A DNA stretch of 64,000 nucleotides from Amyloporia xantha (GCA_036971615.1 JAYKKR010000028.1:1-64000); one strand, 5' to 3'; counted from the first letter of the stretch, positions 12,881-25,739 are shown. The notes: a model not told the origin generated them from the sequence alone. A program made the numbers and translations.

Positions 12881-12912
12881 ACCACCACCACCACCACCAC
12901 CACCGCCATCAC
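12881..12912 (+). repeat. (CAC)n microsatellite
   Basis: About nine CAC/ACC triplets with an interrupting CGC lie 40-70 bp upstream of the ATG of the Zn2Cys6-like gene. They fall in its probable 5' untranslated region. Read in one frame they make a poly-His open frame, which I do not take as coding. Confidence 0.85.
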
Positions 12913-12951
12913 CACAGCTGTCAAATCCCATCTCGCTTTGCTTCTACCACC

Positions 12952-15722
12952 ATGTCCGCCTCCAGCATCAACAGCGACATCATCATCGCCGCAGTGCGCC
13001 TGGAAGAGGCGCTGAAGTTTCTGCCCGGGAAGCGCGGCGCGAAGTACAAGGTGTTTGAGAGCAACTTCTGGGAGGAAGTGGTAAGTGATTGTAACACAAT
13101 CAGGGTGAGCACTGTGGCGCTGAGTCTGTATAATGGCGCCTCTAGCAATCGATCTTCGCGAAGATCAAGGCGCTGGGAAAACACCGCGAGGGATTACAAG
13201 TGCCGCCGCTGTTGGTCAGCGCCATGGCGCAATACACGGTGGCGTCGCACAAGAAGCGCGGAGTGGACTTGACTGCCATCAAGGTTGACGACCCCGCCAT
13301 TCAAAGCCATGGCCTCTCCAAATACGTGTGGCATGGCGATTACATTGCCGAAGACCTCGGGGGCAACCTTTGGTGGAAAGGTGAGTGCACTGCGAAACCA
13401 TACGCCACGTCATCACTAACGGCTCAGCAGCGCTGTTGCGCAAGCGTACGAGCGAGGTTGCGCTGGGTGGGGATGGAGTTGCGGGGCCAAGTGGGGTGAC
13501 GGAGGAGGCAGAGGCAGGCGGGAGTCGAGGAAAGTGGCGAAGAAGGGGGCGGATGACGACGCAGGGCGGCCTCTAGAAGGTCAAAGGGAACGACGCCAGC
13601 GACGGACGGCGATGAGGGTGTCGTCATCGCTGCACCAGTAACGAAGAAGCCACGGCGCGGAGGGGCTGCAACGACGAAGCCGGGAACTAAGGCGGCATCC
13701 AAGGGCGGAGTCAAGACCACCACTGCGAAAGCGGCAGGAGAGGAAACGACGGCCGGCAAGTCTGAGCCGCGGATGAAGACGAAGGCGGGGCCATCGACGT
13801 CGAAGACGAATGAGAAGGCTTCATCGCGCAAGTCTCCTGCGGGAAAGGATGATGACGCCAGGCAGGAGACGCGGTCGAAGGCGAAGGCGGGATCGTCGAC
13901 GGGGAAGGGAAAGGGAAAGGCGAAGGCGTCGCCGGCGCCCGAAGATGACGACATGGACGAGGATGCTCAAGGCGAGAGTGAGGAGATGGAGGAGACGGAG
14001 ACATTTGTCTCGGTGAGTACGTTTACCAGATGCGCGGCAAGCGATGCTGACTGACATGCCTTCAGGCGATGCCTTGCGGAAATTGCGCCAAGGCCAAAGC
14101 TGAATGCAGGCTTGCTGTCGTGGACGGTCGGCGTTGCATGCGCTGCCTGAAGCGCAAGATAGGCTGCTCGATCGTGCCACACAACCTGAGCGGCAATCCG
14201 ATCAGGGGCCCCTACGGTGCAGTCCTGGCAAGCAAGTATCAGGACGTCATCAAGAACAGCCTCGCCGATGGCATCAAGCCTCCTCCACCGCTGGGATGAG
14301 GAGAGGAAGGAGTTTGTGGAGGATAGAGGCAAGCGGGGCAAAGGCGGCGAAGGGTTCGGAATCGAAGGCGAGCGATGAGATGGATGTGGATGAAGAAGAA
14401 GGGGAAAAGGACGATGGCAAGGCGGGTAGCGCGGATGTCGATGCGAAGGACGACGCGGAGGTGGACAGCCAGCTGCGGGTGGCGTCAGCGACTAGCGATG
14501 CCGCTGCGTCCCGCCCAATAGCGCCGCTCCCGAAGACATCGCTCAGCTCGATGAAGGCGTGGGTTGGGAAGCCACCTCCAGCGGTGGCTAAAGGGAAGGG
14601 CAAGGAGCGCGCGGACCGTCCTCTCCCAGAGGCAGAGGCCAGCAGCTCGAGCGATCGCTCGGCGCGGCTTGGGCTCAGGCCTGGCGAGGTAAAATGTAAG
14701 TCGGCTTCACTCTTTCTGGACGGCACGATCAACTGACCAAGTCAATGTGTGGCTGCCAGACCACCATGGCGAGTACCACCACTACGTAGGATTCTCCAAG
14801 GACCCCACCGCCATGGATGAAGGGCGCTATGCGCAGGACCAGGAGCTGTCTCATTTCCAGCCATTTACGGCGTACCTCACTGAGCAAGGCCACCAACTCG
14901 AGAAGAACATCAACATAATGACCGCGTGGCAAGACCGCTTCGGTAGCATGGTGCGACAACTTCCAGCAGTCACTGCTCGCCATCAACAGGCAGCAGGTCA
15001 ACATGACCGAGCGCATTGATAACGCCGAGGGCAGATTGGCGGCCTACTGGCAAGAGTGGAAGGCGCGGAGCAGACTCTGCAAGATGTGCGCTCTGAGGAC
15101 TCCGTCGCTCGCATCGCTGCGCTCGAGGAGATGGTCACGGTTCTGCAGGACGATCTGCGCGCAGCCAAGGAGAACATGGCGATGGATCGCCTTGGTGCCC
15201 AAGTCGCGAACATGGAGGTGCGCGTGGACACCTTGATGGACAACGTGCGCGATGAGAGCGAGAGGACGCGGCAGGCGATGGCGGGCATTGAGGCAGGTGA
15301 GGCGAGATTACAGGGGCTCATCGCGCAGTTTGAGTCAGTGCGCCGTGGCGTCGCTCGCCACAACGACGCGGAGGCCGAGACGCTATTGGACAAGGCGCAT
15401 CTGTCGGTGGAGCTCGTGCAGAAGGCGGAACAGGACGCGCAACGACGAGCGCAAGGCGAGGGCGATCATGGACAGCGCTCACGAGGGAGCCACTCCCATT
15501 TCGTGGTCTACCTCAGAGCGTGGCTCTGTAGGAGATCAATCGGACTTCACGAATGAAGCTCTGTCGACGCCCGCCGGTGGCTCCACACCTTCAATCAGGC
15601 GTTTCTCCTTGGAGATCGACGACGACGAGATGGCGAGCGTGGCCGCGGAGGAGCGAGAGCCTGATGCCGCAACATCACCCGTCACTGTCGACGACGCCGA
15701 GATGCCTCCCCCTTCGCCTTAG
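12952..15722 (+). CDS. Zn2Cys6-like coiled-coil protein, frameshifted in places
   Basis: The ATG at 12952 opens a clean exon (to 13080), a GT-AG intron, and exon 2 (13146-13381) ending DYIAEDLGGNLWWK, then a third exon. A long Lys/Ala/Ser-rich, DNA-binding-like linker follows (about 13600-14010). After an intron a six-cysteine cluster appears near 14069-14170: C-x2-C-x6-C-x9-C-x2-C-x6-C, the spacing of fungal Zn2Cys6 DNA-binding domains. Then come an acidic linker, a block at 14733-15000, a predicted long coiled coil (about 15090-15450), and an acidic C-terminus ending at 15722. Zn2Cys6 domains usually sit near the N-terminus; here the cluster is central. The frame changes near 13600, 14297, 15000 and 15450, so the copy is either damaged or carries sequencing indels. 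Role is unknown; binding to element DNA is an inference. Confidence 0.55.
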
Positions 15723-16156
15723 ATAATTCTTTTTGTAACTTTGCTGTACTTTCAAACGAATGCATTGTGTACACTCTCCAGCGACCAGTAAGATTGAGAC
15801 TGCAATGACGGCAACACCCTCGGCATCACAGTGCGCCACGGGGGCTTGCACAGGGAGCGGCACGCCATCGCCATCCTTCGCAGCGCTGAGTTCAATCATC
15901 GCCATTGAATTTAAATGCGAGGTAGTGTACATGAGAAATAGTATTCTAACGGCGACCATGCGCTTTAGTGGGTCGGGGCTGAGCTCCCCTACCTGTCTTG
16001 CGCAATGACCTACGAATGGCGGGGGCAGGCTCGCCCTGCTCTTCCTCGCCATCGCTATAAGTCTCTGCCAGAGCCCGCTTTGAGCGACCCGCCTTTTTCG
16101 CTTTTCACGAGGTTGGGGTGGTTTCTCTGCTTCCTCCTCCTCTTCCTCCTCTTCGC

Positions 16157-19100
16157 TCACGCGGTGACTTCGCTTTTCAACTTTTCCTCCTTAGCTTTTG
16201 TCTTCTGACGAGTGTGGGTGGCGACCTTCATGTCGTTGAGAGCACCCGTGATCGAGGACCCGCCTGCCGTTGGCAGTGCCTGAATATTGATCTCCTTTGC
16301 CTGCCGAGCTGTTTGGCGTGTCTTGCGCTTTGGCACAGGAAGTGAGGGAGAAGGACCACGATTGGCCTCGCCGTCGCTCTCGTCTTCACTGTCATGATTT
16401 TCACGGTCGGAGAAATGAACCTGTAGGCCCCTCATATCTCGAACGGGTGAGAGCTGATTCATCGCAATAGGTGGAGAGGAGGAGAAATCCATACTCCCGC
16501 GGCGGACAGTTGCGTCATTGAGCGCGATGGGGGAGGATGGCGGTGCACGCCCTGGCGCCATTGGCGAGGAAGGCGGTGCGCCGTCAATTGATGGCGGTCT
16601 CTCTTCTAGTTGTGGACGCGGTCTCATACCCAAGGCGCGCTTAGGTATGGATGGAAAGACCGATCTTCCCGTGGTCATTAGCGGCCTTGCTGGAGGCGGT
16701 TTTCCTGTGACTGGAAACGGAAGCGAATGTTTTTGCGTGCCTCGCAGAGGTTCCGGCAACGGCGAGCTGGATTGCTGAGCTACTTGGCCATTATGCGCGT
16801 CTCGCGATCGCCTTATCTTAGGGGATGTGAGGATTGGCGCGGCTTCCCTCGCCAATGCCGCTGGCGGAGTCCGGCGTACGACGCTCCTGTTCCGCCCGCA
16901 GGGTTTGCAAATGGCGAGGCTTGGGCGGAGTGGGGGAGGTGGACCCTTGTTGAGATTCCCAGTGGGCATCATGGGAGGGCGAGGTGATGGCTTCCCCTGT
17001 CTGGGAACGTGGGGCGGTGGTGGACCATATTTCAACGCCGGTGGTGGGGCCTCCAAAGGTGTTGGCTGCGCCGCGGCCGCAGTGCTACTGCGGGTGACAG
17101 AGCTACCTTCCATGGATGGCGCGTCGCCTTGCACAGATTGTGCCTGCTTCACCAGCGCGCACAACGATGATACATGCGGGTCGAGCCTCTGGGCAATCAC
17201 GGCGAAGGGTATGGCGCTCTCGCTGACATGGCGTGGAATGTCCGAAGGCGGGCGTCGGGATCCTGGAAGGCGAACTGTGCCGCCGTCAGATCGCGGCTTA
17301 TCATGGCGATCACGAGGAGCACTTGTTCAATCATGCCGACGTCCCCTGTCAGCCTGCCGGACTTGTTCAAATAAGGCTTCGAGTCGAGCCACTTCAGCAC
17401 TGGATCGAGCCCATGGGCGTGGCGATGAACCATATAGGACAAGTGTCGATGCGGGTTGTGCCAGGTCGCCCAGTCGGCGCCTTCCGGTGCCCGCTTTGTC
17501 GTCTTCAGCCCACTCTATCACTCGCAAGGTAAGCCTTAGTTTACGGAGAAAAATGAAGTTACTACCATCATGCGAGGCAGCGCGTCCACGATCACGCGAA
17601 ATTCTGGCGATGGCGATGCCGCCTCCAGCCATTGCTGACGCCGTCTACGTGAAAGCAGCGCCCAATTGGGCGGCGCCTTTTGCATCTTCGCTGTCATCAT
17701 CTTCGTCGGAAGTTGACCCGACGTCGATGTCCAGATTGAAAGTCTCGTGCTCGGTGTCGTCGTCCACGGCGCTATCGTCATCGGTGCTGAGACGTTGCAC
17801 GCCTTTGCCCTTGCCGCTTTTCACCGCCTTCTTTTTCTTCTTTTTGGGGCCCGCCTTGCCTTTAGCGCCTTTGGGTGCTCTCGCCGCCTCATACACAGCA
17901 GGGATTAGCTCCGAATCCTCGTCCCCCCTGCTCTTCAGGTATGCCTTGAAGCGGAACGCGCACTGCCCCTTGTTTGCCTCTTGCGCCGCTCTCCAATGAT
18001 GCAGGACCGCGATGATGTCCTTCCTGACCATATGCGACGGATCGTCGGGTGGAAGCCGTCTGGCACCATTCCTGCTTCTATAAATTCAGCCCCACGCACT
18101 TTGAGCGCGCGCCAAGGGCACTTCTCTTTGGCGCTTCCTGCAGCCCGTTCTATGGCGCCATCAGCGTCTTTGTGAGCGCCGTGTGGATCAAGACTTACGG
18201 TAGTGAGTAGACAGAAAGTCTCTGATCATGGATTTCATCACAGGCAGGGATGGCGCATCCTCGCCATCCATTGGCGGTATCAACGGGAGACCGCCATCGT
18301 CGACCAGCAGCTCTCGCCGTGTGCCGCGAGACGTTCCCTCTCCGTTGTCAACGCTCGCCTCGCGATTGCTATCAAATGCCTCTGTGCTGTACTTGGCCCA
18401 TTTGACCATCGTATCTGCGTGCCAATCGTCCACCTTGGAAAAGGCTTTTCCATTCTCCATCTCATCGTTGAAGTCGTGTCTGTGAAAAGCGGTCAGAGCG
18501 GTGAGAGGCGATACAAATTGCCTGCTCACTCCTGAATGACGACTCTCCCATCAGGAGATTTGTAGCTACTCAACGTAAAGATCCTGACACCATGGCGTCG
18601 GTATGCCTCTCGAGCGTATTTCCTCAGAAACGGAATGAGCTCCTTGTCCGCTTTCCTGCGTCGCCATCAGCTGCCGTTAACTTAGCACAAAGGTCGCGCT
18701 CCCACTCACGCCGAAGATCCAGCCTTGACCTCTTTGGCGTCATTGTTGAACGCATCCGCCTTCATCTGGTAGTCCGCCTTTGCGTCCTCATCCAGTTTGC
18801 CCCAATACTCGCTCACTACCTTGGTGTATGCGCCTATCTCCTGGTGGAGCCAGACCTCGTCCTCCCGTCCTTTCGTTGGCCACCCTTAGCAGCTCTGTTT
18901 TGTGCTCCTCTTGATACATATCCCTTGCTGACCGTTTTTCGTTCCAGGGATGGGCACCTGGGGTTCTACGATTCGGTAGTGGTTGCTGAAATAGGTCCCC
19001 AGGGACTATAGAAATGTGTGAATGACGAAGATGACAATGCCATGAACTGTTGGTTTGACCTTTTTCAGGCCATTTTTATCTGTCAGCTCTGCGAATTGTT

Positions 19101-19221
19101 CCATGAGGATATTGACAGCCTCATCGACAATGGGTGCCCTCGCAGTGCCTTTGGTGTTGCGCCATCGCTCTATTTGCTCTGGGATCTTGTCTAGATATGC
19201 CTGCAGGATAGCTATTCCCAT
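16157..19221 (-). CDS. uncharacterised element-borne nuclear-type protein, weak HMG-like part
   Basis: Minus-strand exons run from an ATG at 19221 (MGIAILQAYLDKIPEQ) to a stop at 16157. A block near 18860-18720 (YWGKLDEDAKADYQMKADAF) faintly recalls the last helices of an HMG box. It is followed, after an intron, by DKELIPFLRKYAREAYRRHGV. Then come an acidic segment (18530-18190), a Lys-rich stretch that could be a nuclear signal (KKKKKKAVKSGKGK, near 17850), a strongly acidic stretch, and a Pro-rich 347-residue segment (17200-16157) with basic tail. I recognise no catalytic domain. Some joins need frame changes I could not resolve by splicing, so part may be decayed. It is convergent with the Zn2Cys6-like gene and divergent from the dioxygenase gene 450 bp away. 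Confidence 0.45.
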
Positions 19222-19668
19222 GGCGAGGACAACAAGCAGACCGAGATGCTCTCAGGATGACAGACACTTGGGCACTCCCAACTGAACATTTGCCCAGACG
19301 TGTCTGACCTCCGGTGATACTTTCGTCCTGTTCTAACCCCGCTGATCTCTCTTACACTGCAAGCGTCCATGTCGGGGCAGACCCGACCGGCATCCCTCCG
19401 GCGGAGCGCGGCATCTCCCAGGCCGAGGCCCCGGCGTAATGGCGCCGTGGTCGAGAATCGCGGTCCACATGCCAATGACGCGCCTCGATCACCGGATCAC
19501 GCCTTGCCGATCGGCTGGGCCTGATCTTGCCGGCGCTTGCTCAACGATGTGATCGACCAAACAAGTGTGCAAAGCTAATGGACATGCTGTTGCAGCATGG
19601 TCAGTAGATGGCAGATTGAGCAATAATGCGAGATGGGCGTGTATCTCCATCCATCTCGTCTGTAAGCC

Positions 19669-20929
19669 ATGATAGCGGGCAGCGGCTTGGAGCTCAGCGA
19701 CACATTGGCAGCTTGCATGCGCGATATGTTTCAGTTTTGGCTACACAAGCTTCGGAATGCAGCCGGACAACCGAGAAACCCACAGCCTCCCACACATATC
19801 CGCGCCGATATCGTCGTCGAATGCAGCCAGATCGCGCACCAGCTCGCAAAGGCATATATCAAACCTGGTGTGTACTCTTGGATGCTGTGGGCATCTACTC
19901 ATTCTGCGCTGACCGGAAAGTAGTGCGCTTATCCTGGGACATTGACCGGTATTCTGATGCTATAGGCGTGGGCAACACCGGACAGAACGTGAATCTGGAG
20001 GCGCAGCTCAAGACTAAATGGCCGCCTCTCCTCCCAGACACCACCGTGGTTCTAGATGAACCCTGCGTGCTCCTCGACCAGCACTCGCGCATCCTAGCAT
20101 GGGTGCTTCCGGGCGTCCTTCATGTGAATCGCCAGGTGGGCTCATTCATCTTCCGCCATGCACCGTGCTCACTACGCTGTGTCGGCAGAGGGAGATACAA
20201 TTGGCGACGGCCCACCTATCAACACAACTGATGCGTAAAGCCCCGGGGGTCAGTTGGCGAAACCATGAAGCATATTTCCGCGATCGATCAACCTGCACCA
20301 CACCTCCGGGGACTGTCAATCTGTCTCCAGGATGGCACGCGCTGGGTCACACGGTACGCTGACGATCCGTTAACTCTGATGACTGGCGAATGACGGGCGC
20401 ATACATCCAGGGCCCATTGGACCCAATGCTGCCTTCGGCGAGCTTACGCGATAAAGATGGCCAGAGTGGATGGCGATGGTTGACCGCCATCCGTGAATCA
20501 GCCGCCATCCTATCCGGCATGATGTCCATCATGCATCCCGACCTGTATGCTGCGGGACATACATGCATGGAGTCGCTTCTTGGCGAAGTGGAGTATCCCG
20601 CAATAGTAAGCGCTTGGTCTTCGATCTTCAATGGCGTTCAGGTCATCAGCAATCGCGAGACGCCGCTACACCGCGATAAAAACTCGCGCAAGCAGTGGTT
20701 CGACCTTCTCACCACGGTAGGGAGCTACGGCGCATTGGAAATGCAGCTGGATGGTCCAAATATCGCTATAGACTACAAGGCGGGTAGCGTAGTTGCGCTT
20801 TGCGGAAAGCTTCTGCGCCATGGCGTTCAGAGATGCGATGGAGAGCGCATATGCTACGCTTATTTTATGAGGGACTCAGTGCATGCCGCGATGAATGTCA
20901 AGGCACCGCACTGGATGGAGTGGACTTAA
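19669..20929 (+). CDS. TET/JBP-type 2-oxoglutarate/Fe(II) DNA dioxygenase
   Basis: Four exons splice in frame: 19669-19867, 19924-20135, 20189-20353 and 20411-20929, with introns of 56, 53 and 57 bp, all GT-AG. The product is 364 aa. The catalytic fold is in the last exon. An HxD iron motif lies in ETPLHRDKNSRKQWFDLL (His 279, Asp 281), a distal iron ligand in LLRHGV (His 329), and a likely 2-oxoglutarate-binding Arg in GERICYAYFMR (Arg 338). Upstream, VLLDQHSRILAWVLPGVL (about residues 112-129) is a segment typical of fungal TET/JBP proteins encoded near KDZ transposons. Such enzymes oxidise 5-methylcytosine in DNA stepwise; that activity here is inferred. All metal ligands are present and no lesion is seen, unlike the neighbouring transposase. 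An in-frame stop just before 19669 fixes this start unless an upstream exon exists. It is convergent with the KDZ transposase, 74 bp apart. Confidence 0.9.
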
Positions 20930-21002
20930 GGTTGCATACACAGATCTGTATTTGTGTCAAGTCTATGTTTGTGTATCTAGTAGGGTCGTGAATGGCGAAC
21001 CA

Positions 21003-24000
21003 TCACACACATGTATTAAAGCGAGAAGCGGCATGCTCCGCCATGCGCGTCCACAGCGAGACCTGACGGCGCGCATAGCATACATGACCTGGAGGCCCAT
21101 AGAGGCGGGAGCGCCATAGGTTCGCCTTGTTATGGAAGCTCGCCTGCGTCCACGCCATCTCTGCCGTGACCATGACAAACTCCTCCGCCCACCTATCCTT
21201 ACGTGATTTTGCACGGAACCAGTTGACGCGATGCACTGCCGCGCTGCAGTCAGCATTGCGGGCATTGGACGGACCACAAGCGCACTCACACTCCGTCAAC
21301 CAGTTGGACTGCGTTGAATCGCCCTCGATGTCTACGGTCCATATCCAGGACAACTTGTCCTGCCGTGTTCCTCGGATGGAGTTGTCCAGCAGCGCGGTGA
21401 TCGCCTTGAGGTCATCATGTTGAATGGCACGGAAGCGCGCTTTGATGGCGTCAGTCGGATTCAGAGCGAGGATGGCGTGGCGGCTTTGACTGTAAATGCG
21501 CACGTTCTCTAGCACCGCCCTCTGCGTGGAGATGACCTCGTCCCAGGACCGGAGCTTTTGGCGCTGGCTCTTTGCATGACGAACCGCCGTACGAAACAGC
21601 ACTGACTTGTAACCAATGGCGAGCGAATCTGATGAAGGGCGTCATTGGCCTGCCCAATGCGCAAACTCAACTCCTCCGAAGCGATGTCCTCTAAACCGCT
21701 GGCCACGACAACATCGTAGCCAAGCTGCGATGGAAGCGAAATGATGGCGCTCTCAGGCTGGATTCCAGAATCGATCTCACCGGTGTAAATCTCATCAAGA
21801 GGATTGACATCTTCCTCCAGTGCATCCCATTCAGACCCGTCATAAGCCTCTGAGGCGCCATCCCCATCGGGCTCGGCCACAAGTGGAATGTACGAAGCGG
21901 CTTTGGACTCGAATGTCACTATACGCTTCTGAAGGCGCTGACGGCGCTCCTCCAGCGCAAGGCGGTCCGCCACCAGCGGATGCCGGCCCATCTTCCGTTT
22001 CAGTTGGCTAATGACCAACCTAAGACCTGTTGTGAGCTTGGCACCCGATGTTCAATGACGCTACCTACTGCAATTCCTGAATCTTCATGCCCGTGGCTAT
22101 CCATGCAGCTACGCCCTGATGGCGATGTTGCGATGTTTCCGTTTGCGTTAGTTGAAGTTGGATCTGCATCCGGGTGGGTGCTGCGCCACATCATTAATCA
22201 TGGCCGTACCCTCTAGTGTGCACTCTCACCCTTTCTCATCTGCACGTCAAAGACATCCATCGCGCTGATTTTAGCGTCACGCATGGCGAGCGCCTCGCCC
22301 TCAGCGGCTCGCCACTCTCCTAGCTGCTCCTCCGTGCTCGATCTCTCAATGAACTCCAACACATCCCCGCTCTCCGTGGCGCCGGCTTTGGCCTTTCGCC
22401 ATTTCCTAACAAGGGTGTTCGCTGTTGAAGCCACAGTCAATCAACCTCTCCACCAATGTCAAGGTTGGCCCACCCATCCCGGTCAACTTCTTCCAATTGG
22501 AATCATTCATGTGATCGTCAATGACTTCCTTTCTATGTGCTGTGGTCATGCCGCGTGTGCTACCCGAAATGAGATTCAACGGCGCCCAAAGGGTTTCAAT
22601 CACTTCGCCATCAATCTGACCAGCACCGGGAATGAAGTTGGGTGAGTAGCGAGGAAAGCATGTGTCTTGATGGCCGTGGACATGAAACAGGCCTATTCCG
22701 CGCCGTATCTCCACGTTCGGCGGCATGTGCAAATACTCACTCTCCCCAAACCGCTTCATGAGATTGATGCCGTATTGACACATGATGTCGTACATCACCA
22801 GCAGCACCTGGATACCCGCCATGGTGGCGAGGACCTCGCTCAGCGCGTAATCCATGTTCATCTGTCTGATGGCGGGTGTAAGTGAACAAAGGAAATAGCA
22901 AACCACTTACCTCTCGCCTTTCTGGAAATCAACCACCGCATGCGGCATGAAAAACCCATGGCGCGCACAGGCCGCGGCGCCAATCCCCGTGGCTTCAAGG
23001 TTATGGCGATCTGCATTCGCCTGGTTGACGGCGCGATGATCGTGACAGAAGGATTTCTACATAGGCTATGAGCGTCCAACGGTTCATCCACTAGGAGTCG
23101 ATCACGGACCTCTTTATGCTCGATGGCGACAGCGAGATGCTTCTTGTAGGTGTCGTCGCCCACCATGAAAGCGTCGCCATCGCTGAGAATTACGTCGTCC
23201 TCTGGGCGACGCATCTTGAATGCTCCGCGCTAAAGTTGCCGTCCATTACGATGCTCCTCATGTACTTCCATCTGCTATCGCGTTACACATGCCGCCCAAA
23301 ACGTCTTACATGGCTCACTGTACGGGGTCATCACGCCATCCGGAAGCGAGATTCACGCCAGGCTTGGGACATGCCGGGCACCCCAAAGCGAGGCCACCAG
23401 CTGGTATCGCGTTGGAGGCGCCATGACCATATCCATGCCATTTGCGGTATTTGAGGTTTCGCCATTGGCGGGACACCCGCAGAAGCTCTCTGTAACGATT
23501 CTAGCCCCTTCTCAACGGCGGAAACAGCTTCATATGCACATAGCGGCTTACCTGCACTGAATGCGGGAACGCGGAGTTTGTGACACGTCGAAGCTTGCTG
23601 TAGTAATTCATCCCCGAGGTTTTGCACTCCTTGTTGGTAAGCAAAAAATCATCCAACACCCGAAATGTGAACGCAGTGCGTGGCCGCTTGGTGCTCCCAG
23701 GATAGAGGCCCATGTCCAATAGTTGCAGGTCTCGAGTGAGCCTGTTATCGCACCGACACCACACAACGTCCAGGCTATGCATCCCCGTAACATCTACAAT
23801 GGTCAAAGTGTCAAATGCGTAGTGACTTCGCGGCGCCGTCGAGTCCGCTTTGATTGGCTCTTCATCCTCTTCATTGTCCCCGGCGTCACTCACGTCGTCG
23901 TCTTCGCCATCGCTATCAGCATCCCCATCCAGCGGCGTGATCGGGGACTCCGCATCCACACATGGTTCGCCATCATGCCCGAGATGCATCCGCACCCCAA

Positions 24001-24563
24001 CCTCCCGAAGCCACGCCGGTTCGAAGAACCCATCCGCCCACTTCTCCACCCGATGCAGCGGCATGCGGCGATGCGTCAACTGCAGGCAGTCCTCGCAATA
24101 CACGGGGCGCCCAAAGCATTCCAAGCAGCGCCAATCGCCATGCGCATCAGCGCATTTGCTGCATCGTCTCTCACCTGGTGGAGCTTCTAGCTCGATGATG
24201 TGGCTTAGATACACATCGCGAAGTGGAAGCCATTCGCGCATAAAGTCGTTCTGCGACTGCCCCGCCTTCGGCGTTGACATTGAGCGACCCAAATAAGGCG
24301 ACGGTACTCACCTTGTGCAGACTCTTCATCGGCATCACATCGTCAAACACCACATGCTCCTGCACGGGTTCGGAATATGCGTCATGAGACGCGGCTTTAG
24401 AGGGGATTTCGACGGCGATCTTGATGCGCTTGTCGGCACATGCGCACGCGGTAGCGGTGCTTCCTTGGGAACGTATGTGACGGCGCCTCTTGCAGTTCGC
24501 CGTTCTTCGCGGCCTTACGAACACCGCATCGCCACTGACATGTTGCTTCTTCGTGCGGGCCAT
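21003..24563 (-). CDS. KDZ transposase with CxC2-type cysteine cluster
   Basis: The ATG at 24563 opens a basic N-terminus, then an intron and SQNDFMREWLPLRDVYL. A cysteine cluster follows (C-x2-C, then LECFGRPVYCEDC, then H/H) as in the CxC2 clusters attached to KDZ transposases. Later exons give RYRELLRVSRQWRNLKY, VMDGNF (first Asp, about 23240), YDIMCQ (second Asp, about 22788), HVHGHQDTCF, and DGEVIETLWAPLN (Glu, about 22600). STRGMT and NDSNWKK complete the RNase-H-fold core. A coiled C-terminal half ends at 21003. Several 40-55-bp introns are evident. Two single-base lesions break the frame, near 23218 (just after the first Asp motif) and near 21624; each looks like one T lost from a T run. 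Catalytic residues are intact. It is either recently inactivated or mis-sequenced. Confidence 0.9.
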
Positions 24564-24838
24564 GGCCGTATCACTGCGGACAGATGACAATTGGCTTATT
24601 GTGATCCATGACAGCTTCCTTTTCATACTGAATGGCGATCTCTCACGCCCCTGCCTCCTGATCCCTTATCAACAACGGATCATATCCACGCGATCACCTT
24701 CAGATACTTGGCCGATGCTTATCTCCGACGGATCTTCGCCATGACCTTCCCTCGAGGCGATCACCCGATCCACCATCGACTCCTCAAATTCGCCTTGCAT
24801 TTCGCCTTGGCCTACCAACCCATTCACCCCACGGCGCA

Positions 24839-25593
24839 ATGGCTCTCGCCTTGAAGAATCGCGAACAGTCCCTCTCCAGCCTCATCGCTATCAACCGCCG
24901 ACTGATCTCATACTATGCCTGGCGCTGCGAGCAGGCGCTAGCGACCATCATGTCTGTCGCCGCCGGTAGAGACAAGGTGGCTGGCTTCGACATCACCTTG
25001 GCGCGGTGGGAGATTGGCCTCCGCATGGAAATGGTAAGCTTCGCCTTCCCCAACGTGTCTGCTCTGACGCTCAGCAGGAAGCCCTTCGCGACTGCCTTGG
25101 CCGCCTCGCCCTCGTCGGCGTCACCGACGTCGAGCTCCCCGACGTCGTCCGCAAGATCAGCGACGCCACCGTCTTTGGGGCCGTCCCACGGATCCACGTC
25201 CTCGAGATACAGCCGTTCACGCCGCTCGCCTCGCCGCCATCCTTGCAGCTACAGAAGCTGCACACAGAAACCGAGCCCGCGTGGTGGACTTGGCCAGACG
25301 ACCCTCCCAGTCACCTTCCAGCATGGTGGAAGTATCCACTGCATGACAGAGTAAGTCGCCACCCCGCTCCCACCTTTTCAACACATTCATTCACATAAAT
25401 TGCATCGATTGCCGCATAGCGTCGCGGAGACACCTATCAAGTCAACTACCGCGATATGAGAGCGGTCAGCCATCGATTGGATGACGTCGAACGCCTGGTC
25501 ACCCGCTTCGCCGAGAGCCGCCATCGCGATGCCGGCGACCTCACAAGGATGTTGGACGCCTTCAAAGAGGTGCTGTTGCCAGATGAGGAGTGA
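24839..25593 (+). CDS. uncharacterised 214-aa element-borne protein
   Basis: Three exons (24839-25033, 25075-25350, 25420-25593) join in frame to 214 residues. The first intron is only 41 bp. The protein starts MALALKNREQSLSSLIAI, has a Trp/Pro-rich middle (AWWTWPDDPPSHLPAWW), and ends in a probable helix with heptad-like hydrophobics (VSHRLDDVERLVTRFAE). I recognise no domain, signal peptide or membrane segment. It is divergent from the KDZ transposase, with 275 bp between their starts, so the two could share a promoter. It is undamaged while the transposase carries two lesions. Belonging to the element rests on position and on shared TGGCG-rich composition. Confidence 0.6.
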
Positions 25594-25739
25594 GACCGGG
25601 TCTCTGCGCGCCATGTCGTAGGTGGATCTCGCCGTCGTCTGTATGTATTTCTTGTCGCTGCCTTTATGAGCACGAGTGCATGACGTCCCCAGCGTCTCCC
25701 ATTTGTTCAATGGACCTTGTATTTAAGCGGCTGAATCAC

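Noticed and set aside
12787..12951. Poly-histidine open frame
   Set aside because: Caused by the (CAC)n microsatellite upstream of a well-placed ATG at 12952.
13711..14732. Long minus-strand frames opposite the Zn2Cys6-like gene
   Set aside because: GC-rich, low-complexity coding sequence opens the opposite strand; the plus strand has the cysteine cluster and splice sites.
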